The position numbers and the translations under genes are program-made. Positions 50,930-59,027 of a stretch of DNA of 64,000 nt are shown in pieces (positions within the stretch are counted from its first letter, which is position 1; each line of letters opens with the position of its first letter). Location of the stretch: contig NZ_FNJV01000004.1 of the NCBI RefSeq assembly GCF_900103125.1, forward strand, positions 310,001 to 374,000. Direction: 5' to 3'. This DNA is from Mucilaginibacter sp. OK268 (lineage in GTDB: Bacteria > Bacteroidota > Bacteroidia > Sphingobacteriales > Sphingobacteriaceae). Below the pieces are notes generated by a model, which was not told where the DNA came from, ran no database searches, and saw only the letters and a program-made list of their open reading frames with translations.

Positions 50930-51751
50930 ATGGATTTCTTACACACCATCCTGGGCCCCGATATTAAAGCCGGTTTGCTCATCATTTTAAACCTGATTGT
51001 TATTGAGAGCTTGCTCTCTGTTGATAATGCCGCGGTGCTGGCCACTATGGTTTTGGATCTGCCCCCAACCCAACGTAAAAAAGCATTGAGGTACGGGATA
51101 CTAGGCGCCTATATATTGCGCGGGGTATGTTTGTTTTTGGCAGCCTGGCTGGTAAAAATCTGGTGGTTAAAGCCTATTGGCGGTTTATATCTTTTGTATC
51201 TGAGCTTTGATTATTTTAAAGGTAAAATCCAGGCTGCCAATAGCGATGGCGGAGAAGAAGAGGTGGATAAAAGCAAGAACTGGCTATACCGTTCAACCGT
51301 GGGCGTATTTGGTGTATTCTGGGCAACTGTGGCTTTGGTTGAGCTGATGGACCTGGCCTTTTCTATTGATAACGTATTTGCTGCGGTGGCCTTTACAGAT
51401 CACGTAGTGTTGATATATATTGGTGTATTCATCGGTATCCTGGCTATGCGTTTTGTGGCCCAGGCTTTTGTGAAGCTGATGGAGAAATTTACCTTTTTAG
51501 AGACCGTAGCTTTTATCGTGATCGGTGTGTTGGGTATTAAACTCTCCGCATCATTGTTTGTACACTTTAATGAAACGTCGTCTTTCTCTAAGTTTATGGA
51601 AAGCGAAAAAGCTGATATTTTCACCTCGGTGTTTACCGTGGGGGTATTTATCATCCCGGTATTAACATCACTGTTATTCAACTTTCCCAAAAGGCACACC
51701 ATCGAACCGGAAGTAGCCGAAGCAGCGGAAGATGTACTGGATAAGCAATAG
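50930..51751 (+). CDS. terC: TerC family integral membrane protein
   Basis: A 273-residue protein with about eight membrane helices, standard for TerC. The internally repeated conserved motif is visible twice: IESLLSVDNAAVLATM (about 25-40) and ELMDLAFSIDNVFAAVAF (about 142-160), with the acidic Glu/Asp-Asn pair thought to bind metal ions such as Mn. It begins 35 bp after the unknown Ter protein. TerC members export manganese or tellurite-related stress ions, or act at secreted-protein metallation. Confidence 0.92.
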   Translation: MDFLHTILGPDIKAGLLIILNLIVIESLLSVDNAAVLATMVLDLPPTQRKKALRYGILGAYILRGVCLFLAAWLVKIWWLKPIGGLYLLYLSFDYFKGKIQAANSDGGEEEVDKSKNWLYRSTVGVFGVFWATVALVELMDLAFSIDNVFAAVAFTDHVVLIYIGVFIGILAMRFVAQAFVKLMEKFTFLETVAFIVIGVLGIKLSASLFVHFNETSSFSKFMESEKADIFTSVFTVGVFIIPVLTSLLFNFPKRHTIEPEVAEAAEDVLDKQ

Positions 51752-51805
51752 AAGTTGGCAGTTTGCAGTGAGGCGAAAATATTTTGTCCAGGTTGGGCTT
51801 GTGTG

Positions 51806-51914
51806 AGTTCCCTCTTGAGAGGGGCGGAGGGGTGTGTTTATGAAGGCTAATAACACACCCCTGCAACCGCACTACCTATTCGGCTCCCCTCTCAAGAGGG
51901 GAGCCGAATAGGCT
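51806..51914. repeat. CCCTCTTGAGAGGGG palindromic repeat pair
   Basis: Between terC and pgpA. CCTCTTGAGAGG is repeated (51810s and 51890s as CCCTCTCAAGAGGGG), with inner AGGGGTGTGTT / AACACACCCCT; the whole is an imperfect 109-bp palindrome. Confidence 0.65.
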
Positions 51915-51940
51915 CCAATAACTAATGAACTATTGAACAA

Positions 51941-52405
51941 ATGAATTTTAATAAAATAATAGCTTCCATATTTGGCATCGGGTTTTTAAAGGGCGGTGGT
52001 ACCTATGCGGCTATAGTAACCTGCGGGTTTATTTGGTTGTTATGGCAAAGCCCGGCATTGCAAAACCCCTGGTACTTGTTTGTGATTACCATTGTAATAA
52101 CCCTGTTGGGTGTATACGTAAGTAACAAGGTGGAGCCCGATTGGGGTGAAGACAGCTCGCGGGTGGTTATCGATGAGGTTGCCGGTATGCTGATAGCGGT
52201 GGTATTTGTGCCCATGAATATTTATACCCTGATCGGCGGACTTATCCTGTTCCGCTTTTTTGATATTGTAAAACCTTTAGGTATCCGTAAAATGGAAGCC
52301 CTCCCCAGCGGCACGGGTGTAATGATGGACGATGTGTTGGCAGGTGTTTATTCCAATATACTGGTGTGGGTTGGTTACCTGCTTTGGCTGAAATTTGGAG
52401 CATAA
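51941..52405 (+). CDS. pgpA: Phosphatidylglycerophosphatase A
   Basis: A 154-residue inner-membrane enzyme with four hydrophobic helices. PgpA marks: GFLKGGGTYAA, PDWGEDSSRVVIDEVAGMLIAV (the conserved VDE-AG motif), and FFDIVKPLGIRKMEALPSGTGVMMDDVLAGVYSN. It dephosphorylates phosphatidylglycerophosphate to phosphatidylglycerol. It has no functional tie to the Ter genes beyond position. Confidence 0.92.
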   Translation: MNFNKIIASIFGIGFLKGGGTYAAIVTCGFIWLLWQSPALQNPWYLFVITIVITLLGVYVSNKVEPDWGEDSSRVVIDEVAGMLIAVVFVPMNIYTLIGGLILFRFFDIVKPLGIRKMEALPSGTGVMMDDVLAGVYSNILVWVGYLLWLKFGA

Positions 52406-52427
52406 AAAATAGATACAAAATCAGGAA

Positions 52428-52517
52428 GTCATCCCGAATTTATTTCGAGATCCCACATGTAAAGCTACGGTGTTCAACCCTGCTGATGAGATGCTGAAAC
52501 AAGTTCAGCATGACACG
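52428..52517. repeat. TCATCCCGAATTTATTTCGAGAT repeat
   Basis: A palindrome of the same general type (GTCATCCCGAA ... GTTCAGCATGAC), with a small inner palindrome GAATTTATTTC. It lies between the convergent pgpA and GMC genes. Confidence 0.45.
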
Positions 52518-52529
52518 GTTATATGGTAA

Positions 52530-54254
52530 TTACAAATTCCCTTTCCTGATCTCATCCGCCGCATAATTAGCCGCCCTTGCGGTTAAGGCCATGTATAGAA
52601 TGGACGGACTTTGGTTGCCGGTGCTGGTCATGCAGGCGCCATCGGTCACAAATACGTTTTTGCACAGGTGTAGTTGGTTCCATTGATTGAGCAGCGAGGT
52701 TTTGGGATTCTTACCCATGCGTACGCCGCCCATTTCGTGAATATCGAGGCCGGGGGCTTGTTTGTTCTCGTGTTTTTCGATGTTTGTGCAGCCGGATCTT
52801 TCCAGCATTTCGGCGCTTTGGGTTAAAAAATCCTGGATCATGCGCTCATCGTTATCGTCATACTCTACAGAAGTGATGAGCAGCGGGATCCCCCATTGAT
52901 CCTTCTGATCTTTACTCAGGCGTACATGATTGCTTTCTTTGGGGATGGTTTCACCTTGCAGGTACATGTACACCTGCCATGGTCCGGGCTCGGTTAAGGC
53001 ATCTTTAAAATCGCCGCCGATTGATGGATGGACTTTGCCGTAAGACATTGGGCTGCGGTAAGCCCCCATGAAAGTAGTGAAGCCACCTTTGTAATCTGTT
53101 TCCTGTTGGTGCAGGTTGCGATAATTAGCCAGGATCAGCTCCGTAGGGTTGCGGCCAAAATAGTATCTATCTAAAAAACCATCCATGCTGGCTGTTACTG
53201 ATGCCCGGTAGTTTTGGAAGGCCACATATTTGCCCAGCAGTCCGTTATCATTGCCCAGGCCGTTCGGAAAACGTGCCGAGGTTGAATTCAGCAGGATGAG
53301 GTTGGTATTCAGTGCCGATGCATTCATAAAAATGATCTTTGCTTTGTATTCGATTACTTCTTTAGTGTTGGTGTCTATCACTTTAACGCCGCTTGCTTTG
53401 CCCAGCTTTTCGTCATAAATAACAGAGTGAACCACCGAAAATGGTCTTATAGTGAGGTTGCCTGTACGCTTGGCCCAGGGCAATGTGGAGCTTACCGAGC
53501 TGAAATAACCACCAAACGGGCAGCCCCTCATACACATATTACGCGCCTGGCATTTACCCCGCCCTTGGTCCAGATGCAGCTGGTTGGGTTTGGTTAAATG
53601 CGCCCAGCGTGCATGTACCAGGTGGCGGTCGGGATAATGCTCACTGATCTTTTTGCTGACCACCTCCTGCACGCAGTTCATATCAAAGGGCGGCAGAAAC
53701 TCACCATCGGGCATGGATTCAATGCCATCTTTATTACCACATACACCAATGAATTTTTCTACGTGCGAATACCAGGGCGCTACATCATCATAGCCGATGG
53801 GCCAGGCAATACCATAGCCAAAACGCTCAGGATTGGTAAATTCATACTTACTCCAGCGCTGGCAAGCACGCCCCCAGGTAAGCGATTTGCCGCCAACCTG
53901 GTAGCCCCTGATCCAGTCAAACGGTTTTTCCTGTATATAAGGATGGTCTTTATCTTTTATAAAAAAATGCGCATCGTCTTCACCAAAACCCGCCGCTTTG
54001 CTGATCAATGGGTTCTCATCCAAAAACTCCCGGGTCATTTGCCCGCGGTGTTTAAACTGCCAGGGATCCATCGTAGCCGTTGGGTAGTCTTTGATATGCT
54101 CTACATTACGACCGCGTTCCAGTACCAGGGTTTTTAAACCCAGCTCGCATAATTCCTTGGCGGCCCAGCCACCACTGATGCCTGAGCCTATAACAATGGC
54201 ATCATAAGTTAAATGATCTGCTGTTTGCTGTGGTTTTTTTGGTTGATCGGGCAT
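52530..54254 (-). CDS. GMC family FAD-dependent oxidoreductase
   Basis: A 574-residue flavoenzyme. N-terminal Rossmann fold AIVIGSGISGGWAAKEL with an acidic end (LVLERG), GMC markers PLISKAAGFGEDDAHF-type insertion, SLTWGRACQRW, and the C-terminal HEMGGVRMG and TDGACMTSTGNQSPSILYMALTARA with the active-site His region. No Tat signal and no subunit-3 gene are found nearby, although GMC/gluconate-dehydrogenase-type enzymes in Bacteroidetes often come with such a partner. It is the last gene of the minus-strand set Gfo/Idh, lactonase-like, GMC. It likely oxidises a sugar or polyol. Confidence 0.88.
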   Translation of the reverse strand: MPDQPKKPQQTADHLTYDAIVIGSGISGGWAAKELCELGLKTLVLERGRNVEHIKDYPTATMDPWQFKHRGQMTREFLDENPLISKAAGFGEDDAHFFIKDKDHPYIQEKPFDWIRGYQVGGKSLTWGRACQRWSKYEFTNPERFGYGIAWPIGYDDVAPWYSHVEKFIGVCGNKDGIESMPDGEFLPPFDMNCVQEVVSKKISEHYPDRHLVHARWAHLTKPNQLHLDQGRGKCQARNMCMRGCPFGGYFSSVSSTLPWAKRTGNLTIRPFSVVHSVIYDEKLGKASGVKVIDTNTKEVIEYKAKIIFMNASALNTNLILLNSTSARFPNGLGNDNGLLGKYVAFQNYRASVTASMDGFLDRYYFGRNPTELILANYRNLHQQETDYKGGFTTFMGAYRSPMSYGKVHPSIGGDFKDALTEPGPWQVYMYLQGETIPKESNHVRLSKDQKDQWGIPLLITSVEYDDNDERMIQDFLTQSAEMLERSGCTNIEKHENKQAPGLDIHEMGGVRMGKNPKTSLLNQWNQLHLCKNVFVTDGACMTSTGNQSPSILYMALTARAANYAADEIRKGNL

Positions 54255-54339
54255 CGTGATTAGTGATTATATTTAAAAACTATTCAATAATTTATTTATA
54301 TAGATTTTGTCGATATGGGTGTGTGATTGTTCTTTTATT

Positions 54340-55071
54340 TTACTCCTTATTCAACTTTTCTGCTGCGCTATGATCTAAAAAGATCTGCGCGTTTGGCAGG
54401 GTCTGGAAGATAGATGCCGGTACATCCGTTGTTACCGGGCCGTTCAGGGCCTGCGCTATGATGCTTGCCTTTTTCGCTCCACTCGCGATCAGCATCGGTG
54501 TCCGGGCTTCGGCCAAATGACGAAGTCCCAGGGTGATCCCTTCGGTTAATTGTGGTTGTTGTGTGAAATACTTTTTGGCTACATCAATAGTTACAGTCGC
54601 TAATTCGGAGTGATGGGCGTAGGTGTTAAAATCCGTGCCGGGTTCATTCAGGCCGATATGTCCGTTCATACCAATACCTACGATCATCATATCCAAGCCG
54701 CCAAGATTGCTAATATGCTCATTCATTTTCCGACACTCCCCGTCCAGATCAGCAGCCTTGGCATCGAAAAATCTTACCTGTGCCGGCGCTATCTTTAACA
54801 GCGAAAAGAAATGCTTGTGCAGGTAATGACTGCAGCTGCCTTCATCATTTTTATCCATACCCACCCACTCATCCAAGCCCACAAAATGCGCCTGACTAAA
54901 ATCTATCTTCTCCCCCTTAGCATATTGTACCAGGAATTTAAACATGCCCGTTGGTGATTCGCCAGAAGGAAAGCAGATCAATGAATCGGGTTTCTGTTTG
55001 ATTTGCCGCCATACCCAGTATGCTGCCGCGGATGATAACGAATCGTAATCTTTATACCGTTGTATAGTCAT
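54340..55071 (-). CDS. Glucosamine-6-phosphate deaminase / 6-phosphogluconolactonase family protein
   Basis: ATG at 55071 is selected; the frame opens at a TTG inside the preceding gene. 243 residues. It has the NagB/6PGL family signature: CFPSGESPTGMFKFL, VGLDEWVGMDKNDEGSCSHYLHKHFF, and MIVGIGMNGHIGLNEPG (the conserved GIGxxGHIGxNEP). The Asp in GLDEWVG and the Asn/His set support an isomerase or deaminase role. Substrate may be glucosamine-6-phosphate or a related sugar phosphate. It starts 5 bp after the Gfo/Idh gene stop. Confidence 0.85.
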   Translation of the reverse strand: MTIQRYKDYDSLSSAAAYWVWRQIKQKPDSLICFPSGESPTGMFKFLVQYAKGEKIDFSQAHFVGLDEWVGMDKNDEGSCSHYLHKHFFSLLKIAPAQVRFFDAKAADLDGECRKMNEHISNLGGLDMMIVGIGMNGHIGLNEPGTDFNTYAHHSELATVTIDVAKKYFTQQPQLTEGITLGLRHLAEARTPMLIASGAKKASIIAQALNGPVTTDVPASIFQTLPNAQIFLDHSAAEKLNKE

Positions 55072-55076
55072 GTCGC

Positions 55077-56162
55077 TTATTGATGGTTTAGCCAAAGGTC
55101 TATCGGTTTGGCCACTTTAGCCGAAAATGGCAGGTTGATCTTTTTACCCTGTCCTGCCGAAGCATAGGCCGCGTAAATGATCTCCAGAACAGCCCTGCCG
55201 TCTTCGCCGGTTACAAGCGGAGTTTTATCGTGGCGTACACAATCAATAAAGTGTTTGAGCTCATGAGGGTAACCCTGGTTAAAGGCCTCTTCAAAAATGG
55301 TGAAGCTCCAGCCTTTGGAGGTGTCGGCTTTTTCCATGGCGTAACCATAACCTTCGCGGCTGTAGGTTACCGCGGCGTTGCCCATAAACAGATCAGCATA
55401 AATTACGCCCCCGGTACCATATATCTCACAACGATCGTCCATGCCGCCATGTTTGGCCCAGCTGTTTTCGGCTACGGCAGTCACCCCATTTTCAAACTCT
55501 ACAATAATTACCGAATTATCTTCGCCTTTGGTACGGCCTTTATGAAATACGGTACTCATGGTGGCGTACACATTGCTCACTTTGGCATGATCAAGCATCC
55601 ACCGGAACCAGCCCAGGGCGTGGCAACCCATGTCCATAATAACCCCGCCACCGGCCAGGTTAATATCATAAAACCAATCGCTGTGCGGGCCCGAATGTTT
55701 TTCACCTTGTTTTAGCATAAATACCTCACCCACGGCGCCGTCTTTGACCAATTGCCGGGCACGCTCATATTTTGGCGCGAAGCAAAGCTCTTCGGCATAC
55801 ATCAATTTTACCTTATTGGCTTTGCACACAGCAATCATCTCGTCGGCCTCTTCCAGTGTTACGGCCAGCGGCTTTTCAATAATGATATGTTTACCGGCAT
55901 TAGCAGCTTTAATGGTAGCTTGTGCATGCAGGTAATTGGGCAGGCAGATATCCACCACCTCACAGCCGGATTCGGCGATCAGTTGATCGATATCATCAAA
56001 CCATTGAGCTATCTGATATTTTTCGGCAAAGGCTTTGGCTTTATCCGGATTGCGGGCGTATACGGCAACCACCTCAGCTTCGGGTATAAAGCGATGGTAC
56101 GATTCCATGTGGATGTCGGTAATAAAACCGGCTCCGAGTATGGCTACTTTGGTTCTGTTCAT
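55077..56162 (-). CDS. Gfo/Idh/MocA family NAD(P)-dependent oxidoreductase
   Basis: A 361-residue Rossmann oxidoreductase with AILGAGFITDIHMESY at the N-terminus and the family Lys in IIEKPLAVTLEEADEM (about 95-110), followed by the EELCFAPKY and GCHALGWFRWM segments. Gfo/Idh enzymes oxidise or reduce sugars and inositols at a ring or side-chain carbon. It is the first gene of the minus-strand group with the NagB-like and GMC genes. Confidence 0.9.
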   Translation of the reverse strand: MNRTKVAILGAGFITDIHMESYHRFIPEAEVVAVYARNPDKAKAFAEKYQIAQWFDDIDQLIAESGCEVVDICLPNYLHAQATIKAANAGKHIIIEKPLAVTLEEADEMIAVCKANKVKLMYAEELCFAPKYERARQLVKDGAVGEVFMLKQGEKHSGPHSDWFYDINLAGGGVIMDMGCHALGWFRWMLDHAKVSNVYATMSTVFHKGRTKGEDNSVIIVEFENGVTAVAENSWAKHGGMDDRCEIYGTGGVIYADLFMGNAAVTYSREGYGYAMEKADTSKGWSFTIFEEAFNQGYPHELKHFIDCVRHDKTPLVTGEDGRAVLEIIYAAYASAGQGKKINLPFSAKVAKPIDLWLNHQ

Positions 56163-56186
56163 AGGTATAATTAGGTTAAATAACTC

Positions 56187-56250
56187 AGGAGACGCATGTA
56201 ATGCGTCTCTACAAAAAACAGCACGTAGAGACGCATTACATGCGTCTCCT
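56187..56250. repeat. Double palindrome GAGACGCATGTAATGCGTCTC
   Basis: The arms 56187-56212 and 56225-56250 are perfect 26-base inverted copies, each itself a palindrome (GAGACGCAT, three bases, ATGCGTCTC). It lies 24 bp upstream of the Gfo/Idh start, within the 384-bp gap before the next GH3. The rest of the gap is AT-rich with one short inverted repeat at 56457-56477. Confidence 0.85.
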
Positions 56251-56456
56251 ATTTAAATTTTATTCTCAACGCTTGTGAGCGAAGCACTGTTAGGTTTATT
56301 CAAGATTACTGAATTAAATACTAAATCAAAAAAACTAATTAAAGTTTTAAAAAAGGGTTTAGCATTGGTAAAAGGCGGCATTTGGATGATCTGCTATATC
56401 GCTCCTGATTTATTTTCGGTTGTTAACATTTGCAATTTAAAAAGTTAATACATAGT

Positions 56457-56477
56457 ATTGTGTAATATTGACACAAT
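56457..56477. promoter_or_regulatory. ATTGTGT / ACACAAT inverted repeat upstream of GH3 copy 2
   Basis: Perfect 7-7-7 inverted repeat (56457-56463, 56471-56477) about 70 bases before the GH3 start. A possible operator; weak because of low complexity. Confidence 0.3.
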
Positions 56478-56546
56478 GATTGTTATTTGCTGTTAATTAG
56501 ACATTTATAACCAATAAATAAGCGCTAACCTTTTTAATCCTAATCA

Positions 56547-58928
56547 ATGAGAATAAGCTACAAACTCGGTGTCGCGCTGATGATGGCGTGTGCTGCCGGC
56601 AATTTCCATACAGCTGTGCATGCGCAGAGCAAAGCACAGGCGCCGCAACTGCGTGCCAATAACATAAAGCAGATCATAGCTGTTATGACGCTGGAAGAAA
56701 AATCGAAACTGGTGGTGGGCATGGGCTTTAAAATGCCCGGCATGCCGCCGCCATCAAAAGATAAGATGAATGAGCCGATAGATATCGGCGGGTTTAAACT
56801 CCCCCCATCTGATCCGGATGCTTATAATATACCTGAGAAAGTGCCCGGCGCTGCGGGTCGTACCCATGGCATTGCCCGTTTGGGTATCCCTTCCATGACC
56901 GTGTCTGATGGGCCTGCCGGCTTAAGGATCGAGCCTATCCGCAATGGCGACAAATCAAAAACGTATTATGCAACCGCTTTCCCGGTGGCAACCCTGCTGG
57001 CATCAAGCTGGGATACCGAACTGGTGAACAGGGTTGGTGTGGCTTTTGGTAACGAGGTGCGCGAATACGGAGTGGATATATTATTGGCCCCCGGCTTAAA
57101 CATTCATCGCAACCCCCTGGGCGGCCGTAATTTTGAGTATTACTCAGAAGATCCGCTGATTGCCGGCAGTATGACCGCCGCTATTGTTAACGGGGTAGAA
57201 TCAAATGGCGTGGGTACATCTATCAAACACTATGCAGCCAATAACCAGGAAACCAACCGTAACAGCATCAACACTATTGTAAGTGAGAGAGCCATGCGCG
57301 AACTATATCTGCGCGGATTTGAGATAGCCGTGAAAAAAGCGCAACCCTGGACAGTGATGTCGTCCTATAACAAGATCAACGGTACTTTTACCTCGCAAAG
57401 GCATGATCTTTTAACCACCATCCTCAAAAAAGAATGGGGCTTTAAAGGTTTTGTAATGACTGATTGGTTTGGTGGTGCAGATCCGGTAGCGCAGATGAAA
57501 GCCGGTAACGACCTGATCATGCCGGGCAGCCCGAGCCAATCAGTTGCCATTGTGGCCGCGGTTAAAAATGGTACGCTGGATATTAATCAGCTGAATGCCA
57601 ATGTGGAACGGATTCTGAATATCATTATCAAATCACCATCGTTCACTAAATATAAATACTCTGATAAGCCCGATCTGGTTGGCCATGCAAAAGTAGCCCG
57701 TGAAGCCGCAGCACAGGGTATGGTATTGCTGAAAAATGACGACCATGCTTTGCCTTTAAAAGGAGCTAAAAGGGTAGCTGTATTTGGCAATACTTCGTAT
57801 GATATTATTGCAGGTGGTACCGGAAGCGGCGACGTAAATAAAGCATACACCATATCGTTGATGCAGGGCCTGGCCAATGCCGGTTATAAACTACAGGAAA
57901 AACTTTCAAAAAGCTATGCTACTTACCTGGCCGAAATGAAGCTGAAACAGCCTAAGCCTAAAAACTTTTTTGATCACCCGGCACCGATTCCCGAAATGGA
58001 TGTAGCCGGTATTGTAGCCGACGAGGCCAATGGTGCTGATGCTGCCCTGATCACCATAGGCAGAAATGCCGGCGAAGGTGCTGATCGTAAACTGGAGAAT
58101 GATTACTACTTATCTGACGCGGAAAAAGCATTGATCAAAACCATTGCAGGCGCGTTTCATGCCAAAGGCAAAAAAGTGACCGTAGTGTTAAACATCGGCG
58201 GCGTAATTGAAGTGGCCAGCTGGCGCGACGAGGTCGACGGTATTTTACTGGCCTGGCAACCTGGCCTGGAAGCAGGCAATGCCATTGCCGATGTGCTGAG
58301 CGGTAAGGTAAATCCATCGGGCAAATTAGCTACCACTTTCCCGGTTGATTATAAGGATGTGCCATCTGCCAATAATTTCCCGGGTACACCTGCCGATAAA
58401 CCCGAGCAGGTGGTTTACGAAGAAGGTATTTATGTGGGCTATCGCTATTACGATGCGGCAAAAGTTAAACCGGCTTATGAGTTTGGCTATGGCTTGTCAT
58501 ACACCAGCTTTAAATTTAGCGGGTTGAAACTGAGTTCGGCAAATTTTGCCAATAGCATTACAGCTACTGTAACCGTAAAAAACACGGGTGACGTGGCTGG
58601 TAAAGAAGTGGTACAGCTATACCTGGCTGCCCCTAAAAAAGATCTGGATAAACCCGAGGATGAACTGAAAGCCTTTGGTAAAACCCGCCTGCTGGCCCCT
58701 GGACAATCGCAAACTTTGAGTTTTGTGATCAAGGCTGCCGACCTCGCTTCTTTTTATACCAACAGACAAGCCTGGATAGCAGATGAAGGTAAGTATGAAG
58801 TAAAAGTAGGTTCGTCGTCAAGAATGATCGAAGAAAAAGCTTCCTTTAAACTGGCCAAAGATATTACGGTAGAGAAAGTGAACAAAGCGCTGATGCCCGA
58901 GCAAGCTATCAAGGAATTGAAGCTATAA
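56547..58928 (+). CDS. Exported glycoside hydrolase family 3 beta-glucosidase, copy 2
   Basis: A 793-residue protein with a signal peptide (1-26, VHAQS). GH3 marks in order: DGPAGLRIEP (121-130), LLAPGLNIHRNPLGGRNFEYYSEDP (180-203), KHYAANNQE (227-235) and the nucleophile Asp306 in VMTDWFGG. The alpha/beta sandwich has AVFGNTSYDIIAGGTGSGDVNK and GEGADRK, and the C-terminal Fn3-like domain ends MPEQAIKELKL. This branch is typical of exo-acting beta-glucosidases. It precedes the second GH3 by 99 bp. Confidence 0.93.
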   Translation: MRISYKLGVALMMACAAGNFHTAVHAQSKAQAPQLRANNIKQIIAVMTLEEKSKLVVGMGFKMPGMPPPSKDKMNEPIDIGGFKLPPSDPDAYNIPEKVPGAAGRTHGIARLGIPSMTVSDGPAGLRIEPIRNGDKSKTYYATAFPVATLLASSWDTELVNRVGVAFGNEVREYGVDILLAPGLNIHRNPLGGRNFEYYSEDPLIAGSMTAAIVNGVESNGVGTSIKHYAANNQETNRNSINTIVSERAMRELYLRGFEIAVKKAQPWTVMSSYNKINGTFTSQRHDLLTTILKKEWGFKGFVMTDWFGGADPVAQMKAGNDLIMPGSPSQSVAIVAAVKNGTLDINQLNANVERILNIIIKSPSFTKYKYSDKPDLVGHAKVAREAAAQGMVLLKNDDHALPLKGAKRVAVFGNTSYDIIAGGTGSGDVNKAYTISLMQGLANAGYKLQEKLSKSYATYLAEMKLKQPKPKNFFDHPAPIPEMDVAGIVADEANGADAALITIGRNAGEGADRKLENDYYLSDAEKALIKTIAGAFHAKGKKVTVVLNIGGVIEVASWRDEVDGILLAWQPGLEAGNAIADVLSGKVNPSGKLATTFPVDYKDVPSANNFPGTPADKPEQVVYEEGIYVGYRYYDAAKVKPAYEFGYGLSYTSFKFSGLKLSSANFANSITATVTVKNTGDVAGKEVVQLYLAAPKKDLDKPEDELKAFGKTRLLAPGQSQTLSFVIKAADLASFYTNRQAWIADEGKYEVKVGSSSRMIEEKASFKLAKDITVEKVNKALMPEQAIKELKL

Positions 58929-59027
58929 GGCAGAGTCAAGAAGTTAGAATCAAGAGATAAGACAAACCGCCATCACAACATCATTAATATGTTGTGATGG
59001 CATTTATAACCAACCTGCTTAAATTTT

